Positions 27,319 to 39,365 of a stretch of 64,000 bases of DNA are shown here, piece after piece. The stretch is from Cristatella mucedo. Its lineage: Eukaryota > Bryozoa > Phylactolaemata > Cristatellidae. The first letter of the stretch is position 1. Each line of letters starts with the position of its first letter. A program made the position numbers and the translations under genes. Where the stretch lies: assembly GCA_009760855.2 (NCBI GenBank), contig WPIO01000022.1, positions 837,501 to 901,500 of the forward strand, given 5' to 3'. Below the pieces are notes generated by a model. It was not told the DNA's origin and did not search any database. It worked only from the letters and a program-made list of their open reading frames with translations.

Positions 27319-28228
27319 GTTAGCGTTCCCGCCACCATGTCGTTCCCGGTTACTCCGGCGCGGGTCTACTTGGGGGGGGGGGCTTATGAAAAATGTTTGT
27401 TTAGCTATTTGTAGAGCTTTAGATCTTTGTGGGGTGGAGAGTTACGTCTTCAGCTTCCGACTCTCTAAATTGAGGCGGATTTTGGGCACGTGGGTTCCGG
27501 CATAGAGGCTTCCAGGCCGCCGGCTGCTTCCGGCTTTCGGCGCCGGACTGCAGGCTCAATCAAAAATGGAGACAATAAATGTTTTGTATGGGCTGAAGAG
27601 CCTTTCTTAGCAGCACTGGTTCGGCTTGTAGCTTCAAGGTATTTCTCCGGAGAGAGTGAGCAAGAGAGAGAGAGAGAGAGAGGTAGAGAGATTTGATTAG
27701 ACGAAGCTACATAATCCTGCTGAGCAGGAAACCTTTCAGGCCTCCTTTCAGGCTTTAGGCTCTCCAAATGTACACGTCTCTATTTAGACGACGCTTAAAA
27801 AGAGGTTTTTAGTCTCCATCGCTACGGAGATTCAGACTCTGAAAATCTAATTGAAGAGCCCCGATTAATTGACGCTCTTTCGGCTAGCTGAATTGTAGTC
27901 TGCACCCAGACGAGGCATGTCTTTGTCGAAGAAGCAAAGCAATCGCTATATTTCAACTGTACCGACAAAATTTCGTGCCATTCCGCTCCCACGTTCTCAC
28001 GAAGTTTGCTGAAAGAGGTTGCAGCGGCCCGGGCTAATACCGCAATCCACTGCATTCCATTGCAAAGCGAAGGTCAATGTCATGTAAAAAGTTCCCTTTT
28101 TTATTTCACGTGACGGACCATTCGGTGAAAAGTGTACTCACAAAATTTCACGTGCATTGGCACGGACGTTCTCGTACATTTCTAATGCGCTGCCACTGCA
28201 ACGTTCTTGGTGAATACCGAAATATTAC

Positions 28229-28385
28229 CTTATTTGACAACTGCATTGGTATAGCGGCAGAAGAGCCTTAACAGCTATCACCACCGATTCCAGTTGGCAA
28301 TAAAGGATCGCCCGCTGCGTCATTCGAATCCGTGACCTCGTTCATGAAGAGCGTGCACCTTACCTTCTGGGCTATTACGGCCCGA
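28229..28385 (-). mobile_element. SINE-A copy embedded in the palindrome's left arm
   Basis: Diverged SINE-A whose two flanks match, reversed, the flanks of the SINE-A at 40795-40960. The shared insertion means it predates the inversion/duplication. Confidence 0.85.
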
Positions 28386-28658
28386 TCCACTGCAATCCAC
28401 CACAAGGGACTAGAAATCAATTGGTCCGAGCTCCAGTTTTTATTGCATATCGAAGCGCACTGCGCTAAGTGCTCGCCCATGTAAATTTAAGTCATACTGC
28501 ATCCGAGCACTCTGGAAATGCACGGCAATCGCCCGAAATGGCCCGGGCTATTACCGCAATCCACTTTAATCCACTGCAAATCATACTCAATTTGTCAACG
28601 CGTAGCTCCCATTTATATTGCATAAAGAACTAGACTCAGCTCAAAGTGCGCCCAAAAA

Positions 28659-28708
28659 ATTGTCCGGAAACGCCAATGCACCTTAGCGCATTGGCGTTTA
28701 CGGACAAT
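28659..28708. repeat. 21-bp inverted repeat
   Basis: Arms attgtccggaaacgccaatgc without its last base at 28659-28678 and complement at 28689-28708 (one mismatch; the arms can be extended by one base each), 8-10 base loop, within the left arm. Confidence 0.9.
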
Positions 28709-29997
28709 GCCCTGTAATCGACTGCAACGGCTCGGTCCCATACTGTAATATCCACCGCAAAACGACAGAAAGCGTACTCTAGAAGCTCTAATTGCGATTG
28801 CGAATTGCTCTACTCTTTGTTTATAATGTACTCATAATTTCACTACAATTGCCTCAGACACTCTGATGCAATGCACGCGAAATTGCCCGGGCCTATACCA
28901 CAATCCGCGGCAAATCGGCGAGAAATTAGCTGGGTGCAGCTTCAATATTCATTCTATCCATTATGATCCGTCGCCAATCGCCGGAAAGTGGCTGGGACAA
29001 GTTCCAAAGCGCATTTTATTAAAATTGTAACCGTATCCTTTCAACCAATTACGCACGTGAAATCTCGAGCAATGCATGGCAATCGCCAGCGATGGCCCGG
29101 GTAAATATGGCTATCCATTATGACCTGTCGCCAATCGCCGGAAAGTGGCTGGGTGAAGCCCCAACATTTCTTGCGTATTACATCGAAATCTGTTAAGAGT
29201 GCAGTCACCTCTTTTAAAAATCGCACACGTACAATCGCGAGCAAAGCATGGCAATCGACAACAATGTCCCGGCATGTACCACAATTCGTGGAAAATTGAC
29301 TGTAAATTGGCGGCACGAAGCTCTTATTTTGTAAACAATTCACGGGGTTCAAAGTGAAACCGTGAAATTTTCAAGCTGTTTTGCTCGTTAATTGTCAGGA
29401 ATGCATGGCTATCGACGGTAATATCCAGGGCTAATACTATAGTCCGTGGCAAGTCGGCGTGAAATCATCTGTGCGGATCTCCAATTCTTGCTCTGTGTAA
29501 CATCTCACTCTGCACGCGCATAGTTTAAACCAATTGTTTGAGTTAAATCTCGAGCAATTCATGGCAATTGACGGCAATGACACGAATAGATATGGCTATC
29601 CAATACAATCCCTTCGCAAATCGCCGGAAATTGGCAGGGTCTATCTCCAACTTCTTTTGCGTGTAGTAGTAAAGCGTGTACTGAAAAGCCGCTAGCGGAT
29701 GGCGTACGTTTATCGGCGGCCGTCGTAAGTTTACGACCCGAGCCGTAGCCCGAGCGTAGCCTCTTCTTATTGGTCACGTTGTTCTAGCTCCGCCCCGGTA
29801 GCACCGCTACCACACTCTCCCTCAAAATGTAAAGTCTAATTTTCAAAGATCTAGCCTTCGGACGGGCTTTGCCGCCCTGCCAGACCTGGTTGTCATGTGA
29901 TCTTGAGAGGTATGCATCTCATCGGCAATACTTCGAGACTGATATTGGACTTCTGAAGGTTTGGTAGATGTAGGGTGGGGCCAAGAGATTCGCTGAC

Positions 29998-31484
29998 TTA
30001 GTGACCTCTGTCGATCGGTCGAAGATGCCTTCTGTTCCGTCGACGTGTGCTGCAGCAGTCAGTCTGCACGACAAACGACCGAGTTGTACTCGCTTGAGCC
30101 GTCACCATTGCACCAATGGTCCAGCTGTTTTCGCCATCAGTCCGCACTAATACCTGCTTGCAGGGTTGAAGAGGTGAAAGTGGGCGACTAGAATGATGGC
30201 GATCGTGGTAGTGCTGTTGAAGCTCTTTTGCACGATCGTCGTTGAGTTGCACTATTTTCTTTGCCGGCCATTGTGGTTCGACGTGCCAAGGGAGCACTAG
30301 CAACTTCGTCCTTATCTGTCATCCCACGATCAGCTGTGCTGGGCTGAAGCCAGTAGAGGTGCAAGGCGTCGACCTCTGAATCATTAGAGCGAGGCACGGA
30401 TCAGGCTGCCTCCCAATACATTTGGCTCTTTTCACAGCTCTGTCACTGCTCCCAACGTTTTTGAAAACTGTGGGCTGGTCTTAATGTGCTTGAACCCATA
30501 TCGTCTCGCCAAATCACCAAATTAATGAGATGAGGAATTGTGGACCACTGTCAGGCTGCAATGACTCTGGCATGCCCCAGCGAGCAAATATGGTCTGTAG
30601 TTCAGCCACTACTTCTTTGATCATTGATTTTGATAATGGAGTGACTTCCATATATCGGCAGTAAAAGTCAATTACAACCAGGCGCGGTCTCCCCTTGTGT
30701 TCAAAGAGATCGGCAACGACTTGTTGCCAAGGAGCACTGAGCTACAGTGAATAATAATAACAATAATAATTCACTTGATAAAGCGCCCTCAGAGAACTTA
30801 ATCTCTTTCTAGGCGCTTTACATTTGCTGTAAAGTGAAATGCAATTGAATGGTAAGTAAAATCATGCTTGAAAAATAGACGAAATGAATAATTTGGTTAG
30901 GGGTGACATGCACAGGGTCAGCATGCAAATGTGGTTAGTGGCAGCATGCACAGTGTCAGCACGCATAAGCACATCAAGGACGAATCACGGGGACCCACTA
31001 AATGCTGTCCTAAATAGGTGTGTTTTTAGGTTCCTTTTAAATGTGGTCAGGTCAGGGGATGTTCTGACGCAGGTCGGGAGGGAGTTCCAGGCTTTGGGAG
31101 CATATGAACTAAATGCACGGTCTCCAAAGGATTTAAGGTTTGTATGTGTGCTGGGATGAGTGGCTCATGCGGCTGTCTCTTCTGGCTGTTTTAAAAGAAG
31201 CTGCACAAATCGACAAATGTCTTAACGTCATGGCTAGTGCCTAGCCAGTATACACACGACCTTGCTCGGTCCTTACATTTGGTCACCCCCTGGTGGCCGT
31301 CGCGAATTCGCTCCAACAGAAAACCCTGCAGGCTTTGAGGTATAAATATGCGACCATCGTACAGTAGTAAATCATTCTGAGCAGAAAAATGGCTACTTAC
31401 GGTGAAGTACTTCCGCAAGATTTCTGGTAGGCTCTTGCTCGATTTAGGCCACCGTGATAGCATATACTCAATTACAGCCTGCAA
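29998..31484 (-). pseudogene. Gypsy integrase, split by a LINE-B
   Basis: The zinc-binding part (GHQGVTKCKDRARSCVYWLG) is at 31484-31191. The catalytic core resumes at about 30740 with VADLFEHKGRPRLVVIDFY, then SLQPDSGPQF, and the C-terminal tail reads HYHDRHHSSRPLSPLQPCKQ and RSFVVQTDCC. LINE-B DNA sits between them. Confidence 0.85.
30748..31150 (-). mobile_element. LINE-B 3' part inserted in the Gypsy integrase
   Basis: From an (AAT) tail through agcgccctcagagaacttaa then tctctttctaggcgc to the reversed end of the LINE-B protein. It is near identical to 42540-42920 and therefore young. Confidence 0.9.
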
Positions 31485-31514
31485 CTCCTTGCGGTCAGCG
31501 GTAGCCTCCTTTAC

Positions 31515-32047
31515 TTAGCTCAAGCGAGCTACTGAAAGCGATTTAGAAACGTGGGTGTCTACGTTGAGATGAACAGTTTCGGCGTGGTCACGTTCCTCGC
31601 TTCCTCGAAATAGCATGTTTGACAGCGTATCGGCAACCACCAGGGCCTTCCCTGGTACATTCACGGCGCGAGGGTTAAAATGCATCATTCGCATCAATAG
31701 GCGTTGGCATCTAACAGGAACCTGGCCAAGGCATTAAGTCGACAGTATCGGAATAAGCGTTGTGGTCAGTTCGAAGCTCGGACGAAGGCAAACCAACAGG
31801 GAATTGACTGAACTTCTCGCATGCCCACACCGCCGCAAGACACTATTTTCCGATGTGAGCGCATCTTGTTCCGGCACCTGAGAACGTTCGTGCGGAATGC
31901 AAATGCAACAGGTCGCACATCTGGCTCTCCTGTTCCATTGCACTGCAACAGAAGGGCACCTAGACCGTAGCTATTAGTATCGGCACTGAAAATCATTGAA
32001 TTGTGTGGGTCGAAATAGACCAAGACGGCTGCCTTAGTCAAAAGCAA
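31515..32047 (-). pseudogene. Gypsy RNase H region
   Basis: LVYFDPHNSMIFSADTNSYG then LGALLLQ is the start of the Ty3/Gypsy RNase H domain, and FNPRAVNVPGKALVVADTLS its end (the DxLS motif). The centre is frameshifted. Confidence 0.85.
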
Positions 32048-32099
32048 CTTCGCTTCCCGAAATGCTTTCTTCCAGTTGGGCCCTCAGTACCGTATTAAA

Positions 32100-33600
32100 T
32101 CAGACAAGAGATCGTTTAGCGATTTTAAGATTTGGCATAAATCGGCCGAGGTAGTTCATCATACCAAGGCATCGCTTTACCTCGGCTAATTTGGTCGGAT
32201 CCGGAAGGTTGATTGGTTTTGTTGACCGGATGGTTTCTATTTTTTCTTCTGATGGTCGGACGCCGCTGTCATCAAAAACATGCCCTAAGAACGTCGAAGT
32301 AGGCAGGCGGAAAGGCGCGACTTTGCAATTGCGGAAATGACGCGACGCAATCAATCGACGTGTTCAGCCGCCGTGGATTCATGCACCAAAGCATCCTCCA
32401 TATAAATGTCTACACCTTCGATCTTAGTCAAGAGATCGTGCATCTTCCGCTGAAAGGTTTACGGTGCGCTGATATGTCAAATGTCGTGTTTGGTTTAGCA
32501 CCAAATTGATTTTGGCGGGCAGTTTAAAACGTTTTCAATCCGTTTTGCTGTTTTATTGGTTTCAATACTTGTTTTCGAAGACACTCTATTCAGTTCTTTC
32601 TTCTTACTTCTGGCCGGTGACTCATTTAGTTGAGTTCTAACTCCAAAACCACATTGCCCTCTTCAAGCAAGATTTATTCATCAAACTCACCGGTGAGAAT
32701 GTTTTCCGGTCCATTGCCGATATTCAACGTGTGCAAATTTATCAGCGAACGTTTCGGCGAAAAACCGTCAAGTTCGATAATATATCGAGGGGGTTAGAGG
32801 GTGGTTTGGAATATCCTTGCGGCATTCCTCTGATCTATGCAGGCTTCTTTTTACAACTGAGTAGATGTTGCTTCATATTTTGGCATGAATCCACAAAAGT
32901 GGACAAGCAATATAGGCATCGACGCCGAGACAGCTTCAATTCTTCCAACTCAAACTTCTCGGAAAAATGGACAGATAGATCGCTGGCATGGTTCCCACCT
33001 TTGTTCTTGTCTTTTTGCGCCACGGGGAAGGAATACTAGAGACGTTTGGTATGCGGCAACGCCTCGCTGTGATGGGGTGTTTAAAACCAATACAACCGAG
33101 ACTTATTTTTGGGTTGGTTTAAAACCAATTTAAAACCACAGGTCTCAAACCTGGTTTCAAACGAACTATTCACAAGTCAAATGGCAGCTGGCAAAAGCAA
33201 AAACGTTCAAACGGTGGCATAAATATCGCTAAGCGAGTGCTCCCAAGGGACAACAAAATAACCAAAAGCCCGCTGGACGCATCCAACTTAGAGAACAGCT
33301 TTGCACCAACTAACTAAGGAAAATCTTATCAAGCGCAGGCATCGCGTATCCTTTCATGTACCACTGCTTGGTTTAAGCGCTTCGAGTCGACGCAAAGGTG
33401 CATTTTGCCGTTAGTCTTCAGACAGGTATGATTTTTTTTGAGACCACACTGCATTCTGTGCGGCTGCTAGACATGTTCGATGATGCCGTCCTCCTTCATT
33501 CAAAGTTCAAGTTCGTCCTTTGCAAAGAGAACAGAGATCTTGGCATTCGCCGAGCTGCGTGTAGGCAATATGGTTCTACATCCGGTTTGAGCCAAATTTT
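32100..33600 (-). pseudogene. Gypsy reverse transcriptase, split by a 692-bp insert
   Basis: The N-terminal part ends near the LPF-type block at about 33190; the C-terminal part holds IYMEDALVH (catalytic Y-x-D-D position altered to YMED, 32393-32404) and STFLGHVFDDSGVRPSEEKI, MNYLGRFMPNL. Frames shift several times. Confidence 0.8.
32484..33175. mobile_element. 692-bp insertion with 8-bp target duplication
   Basis: GTCAAATG lies at 32476-32483 and again at 33176-33183, exactly bracketing DNA that interrupts the Gypsy reverse transcriptase; the conserved LPF..IS block reads across when one copy and the insert are ignored. An 8-bp duplication is typical of hAT-type DNA transposons. Terminal inverted repeats are weak, and no transposase is visible. 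Confidence 0.75.
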
Positions 33601-33697
33601 TACCGGTGGCATTGCATTAATCCAATCTCTCCAAACACCGGATCGCAGAGAATAGTCTCTTACAGGCTTAGTTTGATCGTTGACATGCACAGAGAAG

Positions 33698-34269
33698 CTA
33701 GCGACTGAAGAGATTTTCTCTTGCCCCAGCAACTGCGAAGACGGCAGCAGATAAATCGTTCCCTTTCGCTTTAACCTTTGAAGGTGCTTTGAAGGTGCCC
33801 TTACAAGCCAGGTGGTTGCCGACACTGCTTATTTTTGCCGAAGTAGGTCTGAGACTACGCGGTCGCAGTAGTCGAGCACATGCGTCTTTCGTAGTGACCG
33901 TTACGTCAGCATCGCCATCTATTTTAAACAGAACGATTGTTCCATACCCGAACAAATCCACTTGACATGGTGTTGATGTCTTCACCGGCTGACACTCTTC
34001 AGCTACAGGCTTCTTTTTAACGGCGTCCGTGGTGTTATTCTCATTCCTGGATTCAACCACGACCTCTCTTACTTTAGTCTCAGGTTTACTACGTAACTTG
34101 CAACGCACAGCGGAGTGACCACACTTCCGGCAGTATTGCAATGGCTGACGCACGCCGGGCAGCGCCTAGGAGTGTGAGCCGAGTTACAGTTCGGACAGCG
34201 GTTCGCTCCCTTTTCATCGTCGGGCCGCCCAACTCTCCTACGGGCAATGTTAGCCTCTAAGACCCACAT
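33698..34269 (-). pseudogene. Gypsy Cys/His knuckle and protease-like region
   Basis: Two Cys/His clusters appear: NRCPNCNSAHTPRRCPAC and YCRKCGHSAVRC. They precede an aspartic-protease-like stretch around LFKIDGDADVTV, where the usual D-T/S-G-A-D motif is altered. The frames overlap with a shift near 34100. Confidence 0.75.
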
Positions 34270-34453
34270 TAAGCTCGACAGCCGGCGGAATGTGATCGCC
34301 GAAAAACCCCAAAGACGTCTGAAACCAGGTGTTGCACACTTAGTTGTGACTTCACAGTCTCCGTCTGACGCACCTTCTGGGCAGCAACAGTCTCCATAAG
34401 GCCGGGGATTAGTTGCAGTGCTTCTGAAAGTTTGAGGTCCGACAAGCCCACAA

Positions 34454-34690
34454 TCAGGTTATCTTGGAGATCAACTCATCTTTCATTTCTCGGAATACGC
34501 AGTGCGAAGCTAAATCGTGCAGTGCGCGTACGAATGCCTCGGTAGACTTACCCTGATGCTGATAGCGGTGGTTAAACATAGCCCGATCGTTGATGATATT
34601 CCTACGCGGTATGAAGTGATCATCAAATTTTCCTGAGATGACATCTAACGTATTCACTTGGTCGACCTCACAGCTAAAAGTGTCGAACAT
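34454..34690 (-). pseudogene. Gypsy gag-like fragment
   Basis: The frame FNHRYQHQGKSTEAFVRALH then DLASHCVF resembles the capsid-domain motif (FxxRxQxxGES...F...L..LA..C) of Ty3/Gypsy Gag. It continues in another frame downstream. Confidence 0.7.
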
Positions 34691-35560
34691 CGCTTCGGCT
34701 TGCGCTCCAATGGCGTGCTCAAGTGTACTTATCTGTACCCAGGCTGGGTTCGGTTGACAGGGACCGGACGGCTATAGTGAGGGTTAGGGTCACCGGCTAG
34801 GCCGGGGTCGGACCCTACGGCATGGCCGGATGTATGCGGTGACGTGAGGTCACCGGGGCTCTTGGGTACGGGAAGTTGGCCGAGTAAGTCGTGGTGTTGG
34901 AGGCTCCCAGTCTCGCCGAGTTATGCACCTGGATTCGTGCAGGCGTGCTCCGGCGATGCTGCCACGAACGCAAGGAAACGAGTACCCAAGGCCCGAGCGG
35001 AGCTGGATAGCTCGCTCTTTGTTGACTTGCATATTCCGCGTTCCCCGTGTAGCGTGTTCGTACCCCCCCCCCCGTGTGTTGGCGTGTTTCGGTGGAAGCT
35101 TACGACTGTGGTAGTTGTCGACTCGGACTAGCCAGCAGTTACTCAGCCAGCCGGGTTTTGGAAGGCGTACGCTCGTACTGTTGGATTCGGAGTCGGTACA
35201 ACGACAGGACTGCAGAAGCCGACTGACCCCAACTAACACGTTTGTTCGCGCTTGCTGCGTCGTCTTGCGCCCCCGTAGTGTACTGTGTATAGGACCCTCC
35301 CTGTAGACTTGTTTAGTTCACCTTTTGTTGTTGGCGCGTGCGTTATAAAGATGTTTAACCTGACGGCCGCTCGTCTTACCCTAGCTCGGCGGCATGGCGA
35401 GCGGCAGCGTGGCCGGAGTATGGCGGGGTTTGGCGGGAATTAGCCTCTGACCCCTGGAACCCGGTTACATATCTGTACGTCTGGCTCTCCCCCGCCGGCT
35501 TCCTAGCGGTCACGTAATGTTAAAAGCGGTTCTGCCACGCAGGCCATAACGCCGGCTCGT
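34691..35560. other. GC-rich stretch, likely Gypsy 5' end
   Basis: CpG-rich sequence with a C9 run near 35067 and no protein motif. Its place before gag suggests an LTR and leader, but no matching second copy was seen at the other end. Confidence 0.35.
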
Positions 35561-35599
35561 CAAAATTAAACGCACCGGGAGGGTCACACTTGGCCCTCT

Positions 35600-35748
35600 C
35601 TTGAGCCTTGTTGATATTCAAGCATGATATTACTCACATTCAATCGCGTTTCCCTTTGCAGCAAATGTACAAAGCCTACGGAGAGATTGAATTCTCTGAG
35701 GGCTCTTTATGAAGTGCATTATTATAATTATCGTTATTATTCAGGGCG
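35600..35748 (+). mobile_element. LINE-B 3' tail fragment
   Basis: Text tttccctttgcagcaaatgt, diverged hairpin and an ATT tail, lying between the Gypsy end and the resumed palindrome arm. Confidence 0.75.
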
Positions 35749-35759
35749 ATACTCTAGAA

Positions 35760-36700
35760 GTGCACCGCTGCTACCGTGTAATGATTACGATTGACAGCAG
35801 TGGCCCGGGCGAATATCACAATCCGTGGCAACTCGACCACAAGTTTGCTGAGCGAACCTCCCATGCTGATCGCATATCACATTTCCCTGTGAGCGTAAGC
35901 ACTTTCCCCCTTTTGCGTGCTTTCAATCCTGCGAAATATGTGGCAATCAACGGCAATAGCCCGGCGAAAAAGGCAGTCCATTAAGATCTGTCCCCAATCG
36001 TCAGAAAGTTGCTGGGCCAAGATTTAACTTGTACAGCATCTAACAGCGCACTATATATAAAGTGCAACCACTTCATTTCAATCGATGGGGCACTACAATA
36101 TCGGTCAATATATGGCAATCGACAGAAATGGCCTGGCTAAAACTGCGAAAATCCGTCAAAATCTACCAAAACTAGCTGGGCAAAGCTTCAACTCTCGCTC
36201 TACGTGGCATCTCACTGTGCACGTACATAATTAAACCCATTTCGGGCGTTCACTCTCGGGAAATGCTTGGCAATCGATGGCATTAGCCAGGGAAAGCACG
36301 TAAATCCGTAACGGTCCGCGACAAACAGACAAGAAGGTGCTTGACGAAGCTCCTCATGTTGCTGTATACTGTATTTCAGGTGCAACCCGGAAATGCCATT
36401 GTTAATGCTCGTCCTCGGACATTACAATTCAATGAAAGGCTATGGCAATTGCCAATAGCACGATCTACTGTAATCCGTCAAAATTGACTACAAATATGCT
36501 GCACGAACTTATAGTTTAGATTGGGTATTCCATAGCATTACGTCATTTGGACCCGGTGGGTGCAGGCAATCTCGGGATGTGCGCAGCAATTGATTGCAAT
36601 GGATCGGGCCATTGCCAAAATTCATTACAAGCAGGCAAAATTCCTCCACAAATTGGCCAAGTAAAGTCATAGTTTAAATTGGACATTTGCACGTGAAAAT
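35760..36700 (+). repeat. Left arm (part 2) of the palindrome
   Basis: Same unit type and orientation as 27944-29692 (ggcccgggcgaatatcacaa at 35808). The 35800-35880 segment is collinear with 38870-38950 reversed, and 36130-36310 with about 38625-38790. Confidence 0.8.
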
Positions 36701-37950
36701 TTATATCTGTGAAGTAAATCTAATTTTTTTAATTAATTTGACGCATTAACTGTCGAGCAGTGCACAACATGCGAAAAACTGTGCTCTTCTAAAAAGGACT
36801 TTCCTCAAACTTTAGGGCCAGGTTATGCTTGTCAGAACCACCATAGACTATTGGTGGCTACTTTTATGGAGTACTTTTTGGTGTCGCCATAATGTGAGCC
36901 CTTTTGTAGCACCCTACAGCGGCGGCGGCGGCGGCGGCGCAGAGAAGACGGAACGTTGCTCGTACGTAAGCATGCCTTAGCATACTAAGAAATGCAGACA
37001 AGTAGTTACTCAGCTTTAAAAAACAGGTATAGACTAATGTTTTTGTAACGTCATGAACAGTCTCTTGAAGCACTTGTATCAAATTTTGTTTCATTTAACA
37101 CATGCCTACACAGGGTCACAGCAGCGGAAAAAATCACTCGATTGTCTGAACAAGCTGGCATAAAAATTGCTTGACTGCTGCAGCGAGTAGTACTCGCGTC
37201 CTTAGAACTCCGGGTACATTTCAACATAATAAATTCCGGATACAATTTCAAATTTACCGGCAGTCAAATTCATTCAACCAATCACCGTGGCTTAGATAGT
37301 ATGACACCAGGCTGTTATTCAAGGATTGCAATTTCTGCTGGCGTTACTGCGCCCGCTGGGCACGCAAGCTTCACTTCCAGCGTGGTTTTCGACCTACACC
37401 AGGGGAGGGGGCTTCCGGATAGCTAGAGAATCACTGTTGACACACCGACTTCCGATCAATGACTCTGCCTTTAAGCCAGCAAAAAGCTTGCCATCATTCG
37501 AAGCTGGTCCACTGCATCCATGAAGGTGCATGCATATGGCTGCTCATGAAAGTTACCGCGGCTAGCAGCTTGTCGATTCTTACCTCTTCCCATACCAGCA
37601 AGCTCCAAGTCAGTGAATTTGCTGAGCATTTGCCAGAACACTTTAAAAAAGGTGCAGTACAACATGCAGTTACAATTTTACCATCTCGCGCCTGGCTTAT
37701 ACTAATTTGTTGATGGCTTTTGTCTTATTGGTGTTGCTTTGCATTCGAATTATGGCCTGGCCGGGTGCTGCTCGTTCTCAGATAAGGGAAATGCCCGAAA
37801 TCTTGTAAATAGTTCGCCGACCTCAAATGTACTGTATTGCATTATGATCTCAGATTTCACTTGTACGTAACGGGTTGCACATTACTTGAAGAAGCTGTGA
37901 GTTCTCTTTGAGCCGAAGGCTATGCATTGTCCACTCACAACTGAAGCCGC
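36701..37950. other. Centre of the palindrome, non-repeated
   Basis: About 1.2 kb without recognisable units. Holds a (GGC)6 run near 36921. No gene recognised. Confidence 0.5.
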
Positions 37951-39365
37951 CCAAAGTCAATTTCTCAACAATAACCTATTGAGGATTGTCGATTGCGGCA
38001 ATAACCTGAGCCATTGCAATCAATTTTTGTGCATATTTCGACAGATATCAGACGAAATGCCTGAAAAAACTTACATTTTCAAGATTGCAAAGCCCTATGC
38101 AAAGAGAATTAGAGCTTCGCACGGCCTACTTGTGAACGGTTTTCGACGGATTGCAGCACATTGCGGAATTGATCCAGGCCATTACAATCCACTGTACTGC
38201 AGTGTCTGCAAGCAAGCATGAGCAATGGCATTTCTAGGATCCACCCAAAAATAAGTAAGGTGAAACAAGATATCTAGCTAAGAGCTACTTTTTGTATATG
38301 TGCTTCGATGCGCCTTGCACGAAGAACGCCTGGCACGAAGAACGCCAGCTCAGAACCAACACCAACAGTTTATTCTACTACAGAGCAGAGGGAGCACGAC
38401 TTCAGTCGCCCCTCTCTCCCCACTGAATCCCCCTCCTCGCCCACGGCTGTGTTTTGGCCGACCCCGATGGTGAGTCCACCATCTGACTGTGGTTACCGGC
38501 CTGTCCAAACCACACCGCAGGCGGACCACAGCTATGCACCACCGGCGATGCTCCCGACAGCTGTTTAAGGAAGGAGCGGTACCGGCCTGCATATACTCAG
38601 ACCACAGTATATTAGTAACAGACTGTTGTATTTTCCCGGACTATTGCCGTCGGTTTGCCGAGCATTCCCTAAGATTGGATGCCCACAATGGGCAGCAAAT
38701 ATTCGCGCCCGTTGTGAAATGCTACGTGAAATGAGAATTAGTTCTTTCCTCGGCCAATTACTAGTCGAATTGCTATGGATTGCGATATATGTCGCAGCCC
38801 TGCTTTGCTGACAACTTAGAGCAAGCCAGCTTGAAAAGTCCAAGGATTCACTTTGAACGCAGTAAAATGGGATATGCGATCAGAATTGGAGGTTCGTTCA
38901 GCCAATTTGTGGTCAATTTGCCGCGGATTGTGGTATTCGCCCACGCTGTCGATTGCCATAGACTGCCCGCAATTGTACGAGCGCGGTTGGTTGAAATGAT
39001 GTAGCTGCACTTTTAACACGGTGCGCTGTTCTACGAAAGAGAAATTGGAGCTAGGCCCGGCCACTTTTCGGCAATTTGCGATGGATCATGACTTTTATTT
39101 ATTTGTATCATAATGGATCAAATGAATATTGAAGCTTCACTCAGCTAGTTATTCGCCAATTTGCCACGGTTTTACGTATTGGCCCCGGAAATTGCTGCTG
39201 ATTGCCGTGCATTGCCGACAATAACAGAGAAAAATAGCTGCAAAATTTAATAGTTTCACTGCGAATACAGTGAAATGTCATATACTTCGACGATAGATGC
39301 CTCGCGAGGCCAATGAGGACGTTGCTGCCGATTGCATTTGATTGCTCGCGATTGTGCGTGCGGGA

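Larger units (their letters stand above)
27944..29692 (+). repeat. Left arm (part 1) of a large imperfect palindrome made of about 160-bp units
   Basis: Diverged tandem units share words such as ggcaatcgacggcaatggcc, cgggctaataccgcaatcc and aatcgccggaaa-tggctggg, at spacings of about 150-208 bp. The segment 27944-28400 is collinear, reversed, with 40780-41244: for example gccgctgcaacctctttcag appears at 41161-41180 and its complement near 28011-28030. Confidence 0.85.
29693..35600 (-). mobile_element. Decayed Ty3/Gypsy LTR-type retrotransposon
   Basis: Minus-strand order is gag-like (34690-34454), CCHC-type Cys/His region (34269-34069), protease-like (34153-33698), reverse transcriptase (about 33600-32100, interrupted), RNase H (32047-31515) and integrase (31484-about 30000, interrupted). 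RT-RH-IN order identifies Ty3/Gypsy. All frames are broken by stops and shifts, so it is dead. I could not define LTRs: the GC-rich 34691-35600 stretch is the likely 5' end, and 29693-29990 the 3' end. Satellite units stop at about 29692 and resume at about 35760, so both edges are estimates. Confidence 0.85.

Noticed and set aside
34775-34800. Telomere-like agggttagggt
   Set aside because: Only about two units; no array.
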